A DNA stretch of 64,000 nt, taken from assembly GCA_039621445.1 (NCBI GenBank), contig CP154954.1:26958123-27022122 (forward strand), given 5' to 3'. Positions 46,474 to 58,300 of this stretch are shown piece after piece. The number at the start of each line of letters is the position of its first letter. Within the stretch, counting starts at the first letter, position 1. Both the position numbers and the translations under genes were made by a program. The notes beneath the pieces are model-generated. The model searched no databases. It was not told the DNA's origin and saw only the letters and a program-made list of their open reading frames with translations. This DNA comes from Euglena gracilis. Its lineage: Eukaryota; Euglenida; Euglenophyceae; Euglenales.

Positions 46474-46636
46474 TGAAGTCAAATTTGAAATTTGATAATG
46501 GATGTTTTGAGTTGATATTCGTCTGGTTCGTGTCCTTCTGGATGTTGAATTGATATTTGACTTCTTTTCTTGGTTCTTCTTCGTTCGTTGACTCTGTTCC
46601 TTTCTTCTGGGTGTCGAAGGGCAAGTTAAGAATCAG

Positions 46637-46779
46637 CCAACTCCGGCGAAAAAAGGCACTAAGCGGGACCTCCTAACCCAGCGCAGCAAACAATCACAAC
46701 AAACCGCCGGCGAGCAAGGCATGGCCTCACAATGGCAAAGTGCGGAGCCCGAGGTGTCCCACGGACTGTGGCAGACAGT
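46637..46779. repeat. DIRS terminal repeat, copy 3 (head-to-head junction)
   Basis: CAGCCAACTCCGGCG to GGCATGGCCTCACAATGG, then CAAAGTGCGGAGCCCGAGG. It is the 5' end of E1 (minus) and directly abuts gag sequence of E2 (plus). About 100 bp match 42,075-42,165 inverted. Confidence 0.88.
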
Positions 46780-47079
46780 GGTCAGAAAAACCCGACGGAC
46801 ACCAAAGCCAAGGCAGATGTCATGCCACAACGGAAAGGGCCATGGCCGCCCATATCCCAGTTACACCAATACCTTGTTCAAGCTGGGCCATGGCGGCCAA
46901 AACAGCAAGCTGGGCCATGGCGGCCAGAACAGCAAGGGCCATGGTGGCCGATGGAACAAAGGCCAGGGCGGCCAACACTACCAAGGCCAGGGAGGCCGAT
47001 TCCACAAACAGATGCCCAGTGGCAGGGGCAGGACAGGTCCACAACACCCCCCCCAATCATTTCTTCATCACGAACCCTA
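46721..47079 (+). pseudogene. E2 gag 5' fragment fused to terminal repeat
   Basis: ATG 46,721 lies in the terminal repeat and reads MASQWQSAEPEVSHGLWQTV, then Gly/His/Gln-rich repeats (HGGQNSK twice, GRWNKGQGGQHYQGQGG). The gag N-terminus is replaced by repeat-encoded residues normally found at the YR C-terminus. It ends at the MITE. Confidence 0.7.
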
Positions 47080-47530
47080 ACCCCCCCCCCCAATATAAGA
47101 AACCCGTTTCTTATATTTGGGGGTTTCTTATATTTGGGTGTCGAAGGCATGCTCCAAGGGTTCCTTATAAATGGAACTTTTTCTTCCTTTTGTTCCTTCG
47201 TGTAACTAATTACATATGACCACGGCATGTAGATTTTCTTCATGTCTGATGGCTTGTGAGGCCTTGGAGCGTGTTTATGCTGAATCGGATCATTCCATAA
47301 GTCCAGAAGAATGTGGTAGAGTTTTGTTTTTGAATCTGAGACTGATGTCAATGAAAGAAAGATTCGCAAGGGATGAGGGGCTTCTTATATATGGATTAGC
47401 ATCCAACAGCCTAGGGGTTTCTTATATTCGGGGGTTTCTTATATTTGGGTGTCGGCTGAAAATCGGCCAAGGGTTTCTTATATTTGGGGGTTTCTTATAG
47501 CGAGGGGTTTCTTATATTTGGGGGGGGGTT
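47080..47530 (+). mobile_element. MITE with AAATATAAGAAACCCC words, copy 2
   Basis: Inserted in E2 gag: homologous gag text stops at about 47,080 and resumes at about 47,530. Poly-C + AATATAAGAAACCC at the left, TTTCTTATATTT + poly-G + GTTTACC at the right. Same core as 7,309-7,812. It dates MITE activity after the E2 insertion. Confidence 0.88.
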
Positions 47531-48625
47531 TACCAGGGGAAAAGGATTGGCCCCCAGAAGCCCCCGAAGATTTTCAATGGGCATGGCGCCCAAGATCAAA
47601 GAAGTGTCAATGGGGACTGTCAACATTTCAAGAGGGCCAGTGGAGCCAACATCAAGAAGGCCAGAGGGGCCAGAATTATCATCAAGGCCTTCGGGGCCAT
47701 CATCATTTTTATCAAGGCCACAGGGCCCAGCACCTTGCTCAACATCAACAAGTTCAAGGCCACTGGGGCCAATTATCAAAAGGGGGAAACCCCCAGAAGC
47801 TAAATGGCTGTCCCCCAGCAGGGGGCTTCAATGTACGGTGGCAGCCCCAGGAGGATGCCCCCAAAGGGGCAGTGGAGGACAAGGGGGCAACCCCCCCCTC
47901 AACATTCTTTGTCAATGCCGATGGCAGGGGCAAACCAAAACAAGGGGGAGACACAAAAAAGGGGCCCCTATGGTATGTCGATCGACAACACCAATGACAA
48001 AGTGGAGGATCAGAGAGCCTGTGAGCAGAGCATGCACACCCCCCAGCCACCTTTAGAAAATGCTCAAACCCCAGGGGGACCAGGGGTGCAATGTCCAACA
48101 CCCCCTACCCAACCCCCAGAAAATCATCTAGTTGGGAAAATGCATTCCATGGAGGAAAAATGGGGAGACATCCCCCTGTACCAGAGACTTCAGAAAAGTC
48201 TAAAATGGTTGAAAAAAAAATGCCCCCCCCCCCCAGCAACATGTCAATTGATAAAAAATGGAATTCAACCCCCCTGGGTGAATCCCCCAAAATTGTCCAC
48301 CCACCCAAAACCCAAAGCCCACCTGGATTTAAACCAGGCACAAAATTCTGCTGGATTAGGAAATAACTGGGTCAGTGAAACGAGTTTGGGATTCAGAAAC
48401 CCAGCCTTTGATCCCATGGTTTTTAATTTCAAAACCAGAGGGGGGAACAACCAAGTGGAGAATGATCAGCGATTGCAGAGAAATCAATCAGCAATTTCAA
48501 GTAAAACCTTTCAAGCTGGATCATATCCAGCACATTTTTCCAGTTTTGAAAAAAGGCCACTGGGCAGCAAAAATAGACCTCAAGGATTCCTATTTTCATA
48601 TTCCAGTAAGTCCATGCCTAAGGTT
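47531..48625 (+). pseudogene. E2 gag 3' part and RT first half
   Basis: Gag text continues in shifting frames (VQCPTPPTQPPENHLVGKMH, SMEEKWGDIPLYQRLQKSLK, TCQLIKNGIQPPWVNPPK). RT reads WRMISDCREINQQF and KIDLKDSYFHIPVSP and then breaks at about 48,625, before the YLDD motif. Confidence 0.8.
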
Positions 48626-49085
48626 TTTTAATCCTGCCAAATAAAGTTTGCCCAAGCAATGATGTGACATCGTGAGTGGGGCCCCCAGGCCGGCCTCTGT
48701 GCTGGTTGTCTGGGCCCCCGCCCAGTCTCTTGTCTTGCTGGAGGGGGTCCACACCCCCCCCACCCACCCAAGCCCTGGAAAAACTGCAAAATTGTGGAAA
48801 GTCAAAAAAGTGCTGGCGGGGAAAAGCTGGTTTTTGCATGGTGTAAGTCAATTTGCTTTGGATTAGAAGGCAAAGTGGGTCAATTGGAACAAAGGGGGAC
48901 AAAAGAAAAATGGGGAAAATTTTGTGGGGAAACGACCACCCCAGGTGGCACGCCACGCAGTCCATGCCCAAGACATTGGTTATCAATTTCAAAAAACCCC
49001 AAAGCAATCCACCAAACTACAGGCTCAAAAAAAGGATAACCTGCAACGAAATGCTGGTGGCCCACCATTGCACATCCCACGGAAA
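48626..49085. other. Foreign segment replacing E2 RT core
   Basis: No similarity to the corresponding E1 RT (YLDD region). It contains GGGGGTCCACACCCCCCC and ordinary AT-rich text. Origin unknown. E2 similarity resumes at about 49,090 (SGFKINVKKSTLQ equivalent). Confidence 0.55.
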
Positions 49086-49129
49086 CAGAGGTAGTCAAAT
49101 TTTTTTGGGGATTCTGGTTCAAAATCAAT

Positions 49130-50351
49130 GTGAAAAAGTCCACCCTCCAATCCACCCAAGTAGTATCCCATCTGGGTTTTCAACTGAACTTCCAGGAAGT
49201 AAAGCTACAGGTGCCCGCCCCAGAAAGTCAAAAACATAAAAAAGGAGCTGGGAAAATTGTGAAAAAAGATTACATGTCAAAAAGGCGGCTGGCTGACATT
49301 TTGGGCCAAATAAGATGCAACCTAATGGCCCTGACCTTTTTAAGGGCTTTCACAGACACCCTGTCTATTTTTTGGTGGCAAAGTCCACAGCCCCCTGTGA
49401 CTCAAAACACCCCATTTCCCAGGAAATCAAAGCCCAATTAAGGGAAATAAAAATTCTGCTAGACACCTGGAGGGGCAGACCCTTCCCCCAAAATGCAACC
49501 AGAGAGTGGCACTCAGACAGCAGCACCCATGCCTGGGGGGGGGGGCTAGACATCCACACAGGAGAACTAGTGCAGATATTTTGGAGAAAAAACTCCATTT
49601 TACACATCAATGTAAAGGAGCTCAGTGCAGCTATCAGCACTGTGAAAAGTTTGAGCAAACTTGGGGAAACAGTTTCCTTGTCAGTGGACAACCAGGTAAT
49701 CTACTATTACCTGACCAAAGAGGGGGGGCAGAAAGGACCCTTCAACAAAATGCTAAGACCATTTTTCAAATGGTGCATGGAGCAACAAGTAAACCTCCAA
49801 GTCAACTGGGTGCCTTCAAAGGAATGCCTAGCAGACCCCATAAGCAGCTGGGAAATGGGCAGGGGGGATTATTCTTTAGACCCCCAACCTTTTCAATGGT
49901 TAAGACAGCATTTACAAAATTTCATAAATCTGGAAACAGACTTGTTTGCCTCCCCAGGCAACAAAAAACGGCCCAATTTTGTGGCCATGTGGCCCCACTG
50001 GGAGGCCACAGCAGTAAATGCACTACAATGTCCACTGGACAACATGGGGGATCTTTATGCAAACCCCCCCTGGTCAATAATCCAAAATTTTCTGCCAGGT
50101 TGAAAATGTTTCCCCAGACCAAAGTTTTGATGGTCACCACCTTCTGGGATTCAGCCACCTGGTGGCCCCAATTAATAAAAATGAAAGTTCCAGGGACCCC
50201 CTGCCTGAAAATCACCCCCTACAGGGGTATGTTCACCAATTGCAGGGGGGAACAAATGCCACCCCCCAGGTGGCCCTTGCTTTGCATTATTTGCTCAGGC
50301 AAATTTTGGAGGGGAAACAAATTCAGGTTAAAGCCACCAAAGATTTCCTAG
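49130..50351 (+). pseudogene. E2 RT end, RNase H, methyltransferase-like domain
   Basis: Frame-shifted but well preserved: YMSKRRLADILGQIRCNLMA, RNase H acids at HSDSST, KELSAA, SVDNQ and LADPIS, then DLFASPGNKKRP and YANPPWSIIQNFLPG, ending this frame at 50,103. A shifted frame continues FPQTKVLMVTTFWDSATWWP to 50,351. Confidence 0.82.
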
Positions 50352-51188
50352 GGAGAAACCACAGTTTAAAGCGGTATCAGAGTGCTTTTGCAATTCTGTG
50401 GGTAATTTTGGAACACATGGGGGTGCCCCCCCTTGAAGCCACCACTGACCAAGTGGCTGACGCTTTAATACAATTCTTCCAATTTTCAAAGGCCCAAGCC
50501 CGAATGCATACAGTGCTATGCTTTTGAATCCTGGGTTTGGTGGGCTGAGATTCCACACCCTTTTGACCCCCTACAAGAGGCTTTGGAACCAAAACCTGGA
50601 GAAGTATAGGGCATTTTGGGATCCCCTCCCATTCCTCCTGGGGCTGGCCAAGGCCCCTATGCCCACTGGGAAAGGGTGGTCTCCATTCCCCAATGTCCAC
50701 AAATAAGCCCCTTTCATTTAATGATGTCTTATGTGGCTGCTACACGTTCATTCGTCAGACCTGGGGGCCCCCTTCTGGTTTCATTAAAACATCCCTTCAG
50801 GGCCATAAGTGCAGACACTGTTGCTTCTATCACAAAAGAGTTTTTGGCCTAGCATGGGGTGAGCCCCCAGGTGTGGGGGGCCCACTCCACCAGAGGGGCA
50901 GGAGTTGGTTTACTCAAAAAATTGGGACTTTCTGCCCAGGAAGTTTGTGAAATTGGCCAGTGGAGGGGGGTGGAGGCTTTTACAGCCCACTATCAACGAC
51001 TTGGTGCCCAAGGTGCCCTGGAAAATGCCCTGGCCCCCATAATTTCTGTGCACAATCAGGCCTCACAACGGCAAAGTGCGGAGCCCGAGGTGTCTCGTAC
51101 TGCCCCGAGGAAAACAGACCAGGGAGGAAGGGACACCGAGGGCGAAGCACAAAGACCTTGTGAGCCCGAACCCCCCCCCCACCCGTAA
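50162..51188 (+). pseudogene. E2 tyrosine recombinase with catalytic deletion
   Basis: The N-terminal arm frame (50,162-50,527) overlaps the preceding domain, as in E1. About 50 residues equivalent to E1 YR 70-122 are missing near 50,660-50,670, removing the first catalytic Arg. His and Arg (AHSTRGAG) and Tyr (FTAHYQRLG) remain, in frames ending at 51,188. It should be inactive. Confidence 0.82.
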
Positions 51189-51500
51189 AAGAAAATTTGT
51201 CTTCAAGAGCCCTCGGTCAGCAATCCGGGGCCAGGGGGGGCAGAGGGGGGGGAACGCCCCCCAGGGGCAAGAAGTCACGTCGCCAAGTCGGAGCAGCATC
51301 GTCAGCCAACTCCGGCGAGGCGGCACTGAGCAGGGACTCCTAACCAAACGCACCCAAACAATCCAAACACCGTCGGCGAGCAAGGCATGGCCTCACAAGG
51401 TCTTTGTGCTTCGCCCTCGGTGTCCCTTCCTCTCTTGTCGGTTTTCCTCGAGGGAGTACGAACAACACTTCCGCCTCGCCGGAGTTGGCTGACGATGCTG
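51056..51500. repeat. DIRS 3' blocks and terminal repeats, tail-to-tail junction
   Basis: E2 side: CACAACGGCAAAGTGCGGAG, GGGACACCGAGGGCGAAGC, a TRKRKFVFK-encoding segment, then CAGCCAACTCCGGCGAGGCG to GGCATGGCCTCACAAGG (51,300-51,395). The inverted block (CTTTGTGCTTCGCCCTCGG) of E3 follows at once, with a second GCCGGAGTTGGCTGACG at 51,478-51,496. Confidence 0.85.
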
Positions 51501-54470
51501 CTCCGACGCGGCGACGTGGCTGCTTGCCCCTGGGGTGGGTCCCCCTCCTCTCGCCCTCCTGGCACCGCATCCCGAGGGCTGTCGAAGACAAATTTTCTTT
51601 TACGGGTGGGGTGTCGGGATCACAGAGTCTTTGTGCTTCGCCCTCGGCCGTCCTCCGGTGTCGTTTTTTTTCGAGGGAGTACGAGTTAACTCGGGCTCCA
51701 CACTTTGCCCTTGTGAGGCCTGATTTTGCACTAAAATTAGGGGAATACAGGGCATTTCTCAAAAGCCTTTTGGCACTAAGTCGTTGATGTGGGCTGTAAA
51801 GCCTCCATCCCCTCCACCGGCCAAATTCACAAACTTCTCGGGCAGAAAGGCCCAATTTTTTGAGTAAACCAACTCCCACCCCTCTGGTTGAGTTGGACCC
51901 CCACACCTGGGGGGTACCCCTTCCTTGCATTATTTTTTTGTTTATTGAATTAATTGTGTCAGCACTTATGGGTATATACGGGAGGCGAAAGTGAAATGAG
52001 GAGAGGACCCCCAGGTCTGAAGAATGAACGTGTGGCAGCCACAGAGGACATCATCAAATGAAACGGGCTGATTTGTGGACATTGGGGAATAGCCACAAAC
52101 TCTCTCCCACTTGTGGAGGTTTGGCTTTTACTCCAAATTTGATGTAAGGCGCCTTTCACAAGATACTGGTTGTACGCATGATGCTTTTCAGATCAGAAGA
52201 TAAATATAAACAGAGAATTCATGATCCAAAAGAAACCTGTGTGCGCAATGTACCAATATCATTGTGGAAAGGGGCTTGGGCCGGCCACAGGAGGATTTGA
52301 AGGGGGTCCCAAAGTGCACCGTAGTCTCAGTCCACCACACCCAGGGATCAAAAGTATAGCGCTGTATGCAGTACGGGCCTGGGCTTTTGAAAACTGAAAT
52401 AATTGTATTAAGGCCTCAGCCACTTGGTGTGTGGTCGCTTCAGGCGGGGGGATGGCAACCCCATCTCTTCAAAAGTATCCAAAGAAGCGCAAAGGCGCTT
52501 TGAAAACGTGTCAAGCTGGTATTTATCCCCAGGAAATGGTCAATGGGTTTATTTTGTATTTGTTTCCCCCCCAGTATTTTCCCGAGCAAATCATGGAAAG
52601 GAGGGGCCCCCTGGGGGTTGTCATTGGTTCCCCCCTGCAATTGGTAAACATGACCTTGTAGGGGGTGATTTTCAGGCAGCGAGTCCCTAGCACTTTCATA
52701 CTTACTAATTGAGGTCACCACGCGGCCGAATTCCAAAGGGGGTGACCATCAAAACTTTGGTCTGGGAAAACATCTTCAATCGAGGGAGAAAATTTTGAAT
52801 TACTGGCCAGGTGCTGTTTGGCATAAAGACCCGACAAGTTGTCCAGTGTTGCAGGGCATCCACTGCTGTGGCCTCCTAGTGGGTCCATCTGGCCACAAAA
52901 TTTGGCAGTGTTTTGTTGCCTGTGGAGGCAAATAAATCTGGTTCCAAATTTATGCATTCTTTGAACTGCCGCCTTAGCCATTGAAAGAGCTGGGGGGTCC
53001 GGTGAGTAATACCCCCTGTCTGACGCCCACCTGCTTATGGGGTCTGCTAAGCATTCCTTTGAAGGAACCCATTTCACTTGTAGATTCAAGTTTTTTTTCC
53101 ATGCACCAATTGAAAAATGGTCTCAGAAGGCTGTTGACAGGGCTTTTCTGCCTTCCCCCTCCTTATGTCAGGAAATAATACATTACACGTGATTGTCCAC
53201 TGAAAGGGAAACCGTTTTCCCTGGCACGCTTACACTTTTCACTGTGCTGATGGCTGCACGTAATTATTTTACATTACTGTGTAAATGGAGCTTTCTCTCA
53301 AACATTCCTGGACAATTTCTCCAGGGTGAACGTCCAGCCCCCCACCCCCCAGGAAAAGTGCTGCTGTCTGAGTGCAACAACCTTGTTGCACTTTGGCTGA
53401 AAGGTCTCCTCCCCCAGGTGTCCAGCAGATTTATTCTGCTTTCTCTCAATTGGGCTTTTATGTCCTGCGAAATGGAACGCTTTGAGTCCCGTGGTGCTGC
53501 AGACTTTTTGACCGAACATATTGTTAGGGAATTTGTGAAATCCCTTAGGGCATGGGCAGGGGCATGAGGTTGCTTCTGATTCGGACCAAAATGGTGGTCA
53601 ACTTCCTCTTCGACCTAAAATCTTTTTTCACTAATTTTCCCAAGCTTCTCTTTGAATTTTTTCACCTTTGGGTGGAATTTGCAATAGACCCTCCTGGAAA
53701 TATAACTTGAACCCCCAATGGTTTACAACTTGTGTGGGATCTAGGGCTGACTTTTTCAAATTTATTTTGAACCCCGAATCGATTAAGCCTCTGACAAGCC
53801 TGTTCAAGTGTTTTTGCAATGCATTTCTGGTGGGGGCTACCAGTAAAAAAAATCGTCCAGGTAAATGCAAACCGGGATTCCCTTTTTCCTCCAACGCTTT
53901 TTGAATGTCTTCGTGACTGACATCAAAATTTTGGGCATCACATTTAGGCAAAAACCGCTTGCCTGGAATTCCCAGGTTTGCGCGCCCACGTAATGCCTTA
54001 GAAAGGGTTTTAGGGCTGGATTAACTGGAATGTGAAAACATGCGTTTTTTAAGTCGATTTCGTCGCCAAACTGGCCTTTCTCCAAAACGGGGAAAATTGT
54101 TTAAATGTGATCTTATTTCGACGAGAAATCTTTCACGGTAAAATGTTTGGGTTACTTCCCTGCTTGATTTCAGGAACCAGGGAATTAGATTTTCAGTTCC
54201 TGAATGCTGAACTCTCTTTATGGACCCATTTCTTTTCGAAATCCACTAGGATTTTTCTGCCAGGTTCAGGTCAAGGTTGGCTTTGGTTTTCAGATGTGTG
54301 GAAAATTTTGGGGGTTTGACCCAAGACTGGTGAATGCCATATTTTATAAGTTGGGGGTTGTTGTGGGGGCAGTTTTCAGCCACCATTTCAGGACTTTTTC
54401 GCAGTCTCTGGTGCAAGTGGGAGTGCCCCCACTTTTCCTGCATGGAATTTATATCCCTCATCAAATCATT
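51396..54470 (-). mobile_element. DIRS-like retrotransposon E3, decayed
   Basis: Minus-strand copy with gag C-terminus (54,246-54,515), RT (53,631-54,120; KNACFHIPVNPALKP and CIYLDDFFYW), RNase H (52,990-53,500; LLHSDSST, LADPISRWASD), methyltransferase-like remnant and YR (51,600-52,740). Many frame breaks. The YR has HSTR changed to NSTR (CAC to AAC near 51,890) and a small deletion that destroys the Tyr codon region. Confidence 0.85.
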
Positions 54471-54474
54471 TTGA

Positions 54475-55354
54475 GTGCTATGTCTTGGGGTTGTGGGACA
54501 TTTCACAACCCTCATTTCTGGACCGATTCATGGAAAGGGAAATAAAGGGGGGCACACTGAAAGGCCCCTATATGGTTTGCCAGCAGACAAACCCAATGAC
54601 AAGATGGAGGACCAGAGAGTCTGTGAGAGAGAGAGGGTGAGTGTATGCACCACCCCCAGCAATTACATTCTGGAAATGATCAAAACCCCGGGGGTGGGGT
54701 TGATCCCCTTTGTCCTCTTTTGCCCTCTGTGGGGCATTCTTCCTGGGGCTGCTGGAATTGATTGATATAATAATAAGGTTTGCACTTTAGCCTCTGGGGG
54801 GCCATTTCTGGACCAGCCCTTTGTCACGCATGGCCCTGTGAGGTCTGGCCATCTTGGTCCTGAAGATTATGGCCTCTATGGCCCTGAAGGTTATGGCCTC
54901 CATGGCCTTGCACTTTTTGGCCTCCATGGTCGTGCAAAAGAAAATCATTCGAATTCTGGCCTCCTTGGCCATGACTTCTCCTCCCTGACGCTTGTCTTGA
55001 CTTTGGTATCCAGCTCCACTTGTATGAAACGTGTGGGGGGGTTCTGTCCCCCCCTCTTCCCCTTGGGATTTGTAGTTGTGTTAGACAGTTTGAGGGGTTT
55101 GGCAAACCTTTTTGCCACCTTCTTGAGGGAAACGCCTCTGTAATTGGCCACCATGGCCAGAACCTTGGCCTTGGTTCCATGTTATCTACTGTGTGCTGCC
55201 GCTGGCGGCTGCAGCTAAAAGTTGCCCAAAAATCCTCAAAATACCCCCAGGAACCAGCAAAGCCAGTCAAAAAAACCGCGCAAGGAAGTTTTACCCCAGA
55301 GAATCCCAAAAGGAAAGTCATTTGAGAATTGTGGAGAGATTTGAAGAAAGACAC
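54475..55354. pseudogene. Rearranged gag fragments
   Basis: A plus-strand piece (54,540-54,690; YGLPADKPNDKMEDQRVCE, like E2 YGMSIDNTNDKVEDQRACE) abuts minus-strand gag (54,787-55,170; AKEARIRMIFFCTTMEAKKC and Gly/His-rich repeats), so at least one inversion or nested insertion has occurred. Confidence 0.7.
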
Positions 55355-58300
55355 AAAGATCTGGGATTTTCAAAGAATTTAAAATTGCAATGAAACAAAG
55401 CCGTTGCTTTCCACCTTTGTCCAACCAACAAACCGCTCACCTGAACCAAAGGTACTCGCCCACCCTCTCAAGCTGGTTTGTTTGTGCTCTGCTGTTTGCT
55501 ACCAAGTAGGTGGGTTGGTAATGTATTTGTCCACCTCTTTGATCTGAAAGTTAGGAAATGAGAAAACAAAAATTGCGGCAAGAAAAAAAAGATCCTACGC
55601 AGGGCAAATGGGGACCCCGAGTCGGGGTGGCACACCTCACCCCCACCTGTCGTTAACAACCGGGCCCAATTTCAGAAACGCCCTGGCCTGAGCCCACCAG
55701 GGCCGGAAAACAGTGGTTGCAGCCCCGGAGGCCCCCATTGGCGAGGGTCCCTACCCCCCAACATGGTTATTAGAGGGGTTGATTCTGCTTGCTCCAGCAG
55801 AATCTGTTCCAATCTTGAACGTGGCGATTCTTCATCTCTGAAAGGTTAAACGGAAACAGATGACAATACCCTTATCTTTGAGGATTCTGATGATGAGGGT
55901 GAGCCCAGTCATCCTGAGGGACAACTTTATCCAGCCAGGCGGCGTCGGAGAATTGAATTTCAAGTAGCACAAACTCACGACACTTTTCAAGGTTGGTGTA
56001 GTGACCTTGAAACCAGTTTTACGAAATATTCCCAGTCCCTGCTTGAGTGAGATGAGGCTCTGACGAAAGCACTGGTAGAGGTGGCCTATTCATTGTTAAT
56101 GCAAAAGAAGAAATGGGAAGAATGGCAGAACGAATAAAAGCATTGGAATCGCAAATCACTGAAAAGTTGCAGCCGTCTGAAATAAAACCAGCAATTCCAG
56201 AAAACGTTGTTCCTGTAAATCTAAATTCTGGACACATCGCAAATTTGCAAATGTCATCAGTGTCCTCTGAGAAACTTTCCTCAAATTTTTCCTCTGAGCC
56301 CAAAAAAAAAATCAGATGGGCAAAAAAAAACTTGGAGTCCTGCCAGAAACGGTTGGAATCACTTTTCTGGGAAACCTGCGTGGCCCAGCAACAAATCCTG
56401 GTTTCCTGATTAGCGGTGTTGGGAATTGGCCTGTAAATCCTTGGAACGGATGGGGATGGTTTTTCCCACGCCAGTGGTGGTAACCTTCCCTAACTTCATT
56501 TGCACAGCACATGTTTTAATCAATAACGCACGCAAATCAAACGCAATCACGGTGTGTTTTCAGTCACAATGTGTTTTTTTTTATGTTATGTGCAAATCTG
56601 CTGTGTTTCTTTGGGCCAAAGAATCCGAGTTGGCTGTTAATTACGAACGTGTGGGATTATTCCTTTGACACATAATCTCTGCCGCTGCAAAGAATCTGCA
56701 ACAGATTGACAGCATTTTCCTGGAGACTTTTGCTTGTTATTATTTGCGGGTTCGTGGCTCATCCATGTTTCGTATGGAGTGGAAGCTGCTGTTTTCAGTT
56801 GGCGGTGAGAGTTCCTTTTCAGTGGGCGTGAATTTTCTTCAGAATGGCAGAATCTGAAACCCCAGAGACGATTTTCATGTTGAAGTTCTATTTGCAGCCC
56901 CGTGCATCATTAGGTTCACCAAGAGTCTTCATGATGTGAGTTTTCAAGCCGGGACTGCTACGTACATCTCTCACAAAGTATTTGTGTTTGATTCATTCAG
57001 TTTTCGGTGTGGCTTCATGTTGGCAGCCCAGTATTTTTGGTGACTGCCAAAATGTGAGGAACAGAACCTCAACTTTACAACCGGTTGCCAAGATATATTC
57101 TTTTTGGGAGGCGCCAGGGAGGGGTACCGAGAGTGTTGTGTATCCAGGTAGGAACGAACACCCTGTCGAAGCACACTCATGAGGGCCCAGGGTTCCAAAT
57201 TGTGTTACGGTCGACCTGGGAGAATTTTGGTGGCCAACACAAAGTTTTAAGTTGATCAGTGACGAGAAGGGGAACGTACAGATGAGTTGCTGCAGCCACA
57301 CCATCTCTAGTATAATCCCCAAGAAACGAAATCCGCTGGAACAAAAATGAGGCGTTGCATTTCTGAGGGCCCCAAAAGAAGACTCAGTTTTGAGTTTTCG
57401 GTTGTTGCTTGTCTCATACAGCATTCTCTATACAGCCGAATGAAAAATACCAAGGGGGAAAAAACGAGACTTGAGAAAGCGCAGAAAACATGCGTAAAAG
57501 GTCAGTTGAACCCTTTTATGTGCATTGCATTGTGGTGCTGATTTTTTTATGAATCTGCGAGTCCTCCCTGTTTATGCCTAAATACTGAGTTTTGTCATGG
57601 AATGTGTCTTTCTTGTTTTTGTTCTTCACTGTACAGGTTTCACAAGTGCCAAGGAGTCCAAATGGAGACGTCAATCAAGACTCGGGATCAAGATCAGCAT
57701 TTAAATTGAATTACATTGAAATGCGCAGCAGATCTTTAACATTTTTGAAGTGCAAATATCGCTTTGGATTATCTGTGGATACATTATCTGCGGTAGATTT
57801 TACACAAGTGCTGTGGAGTGAAGCTTAATGGCTGACAACGCCCAGCCTTGGGCAATGGCCAAATGCATGGCCAAGGCCAACTGCCCAGGCCCACAGGTTG
57901 GCCATTCCACAGTGCAGAAACTGTGATTTTCAGAACTGTGATTTGTGGTTTCAGGTTTGAGTTCTTCAAAGTGGATTTGAGTTTGATTTCAATCGGTTTG
58001 GATATCATGATTTTCTAAATTTAGAGGCTGAATTCAGGTTATGCCTCCTGCCCTTTGCTGGGGGGGGGGGGGCAAGAAAAATTGCCTTGGCTGAGGAAAC
58101 TGGTTATGATTTTTTTTGGAGTTTTGAGGTTTCCGTTTGACCCCCATTGCCCATGTGACTGGGGGGAGGCAGTTAATTTTAATTGGCAGGCCGGTTTGGT
58201 TGGATTTTATGGCTTCAACGTTTGGTTTGGCGCCGGGTTGGGCTGGATTTGGCATGGTCCCCATGCAACGGTATGCTGCCGGATGTTGCTTCTGTTTGGT

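Larger units (their letters stand above)
42078..46779 (-). mobile_element. DIRS-like retrotransposon E1, best copy
   Basis: About 4.7 kb in the order inverted terminal repeat, leader, gag, RT, RNase H, methyltransferase-like domain, YR, 3' block, inverted terminal repeat. This order, the YR in place of a DDE integrase, and the inverted ends define the DIRS group, which integrates as a circle by site-specific recombination and makes no target duplication. Frame breaks occur in RT and at the start of YR, each in a C-run. It is the only copy whose YR active site is fully visible. Confidence 0.9.
46721..51390 (+). mobile_element. DIRS-like retrotransposon E2, defective
   Basis: Plus-strand copy: truncated gag, MITE insertion (47,080-47,530), rest of gag, first half of RT, ~460 bp of unrelated sequence replacing the YLDD region (48,625-49,085), RNase H and methyltransferase-like domain (49,130-50,351), YR with an internal deletion, then 3' block and terminal repeat. 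It lacks a leader and the true gag start: the terminal repeat jumps straight to gag text equivalent to PWTTVARRPRK. Confidence 0.88.

Noticed and set aside
46878-47369. 163-codon minus frame with FLSLTSVSDSKTKLYHILLD.
   Set aside because: Lies across the MITE core, which is repeated elsewhere without conserved frame; treated as non-coding.
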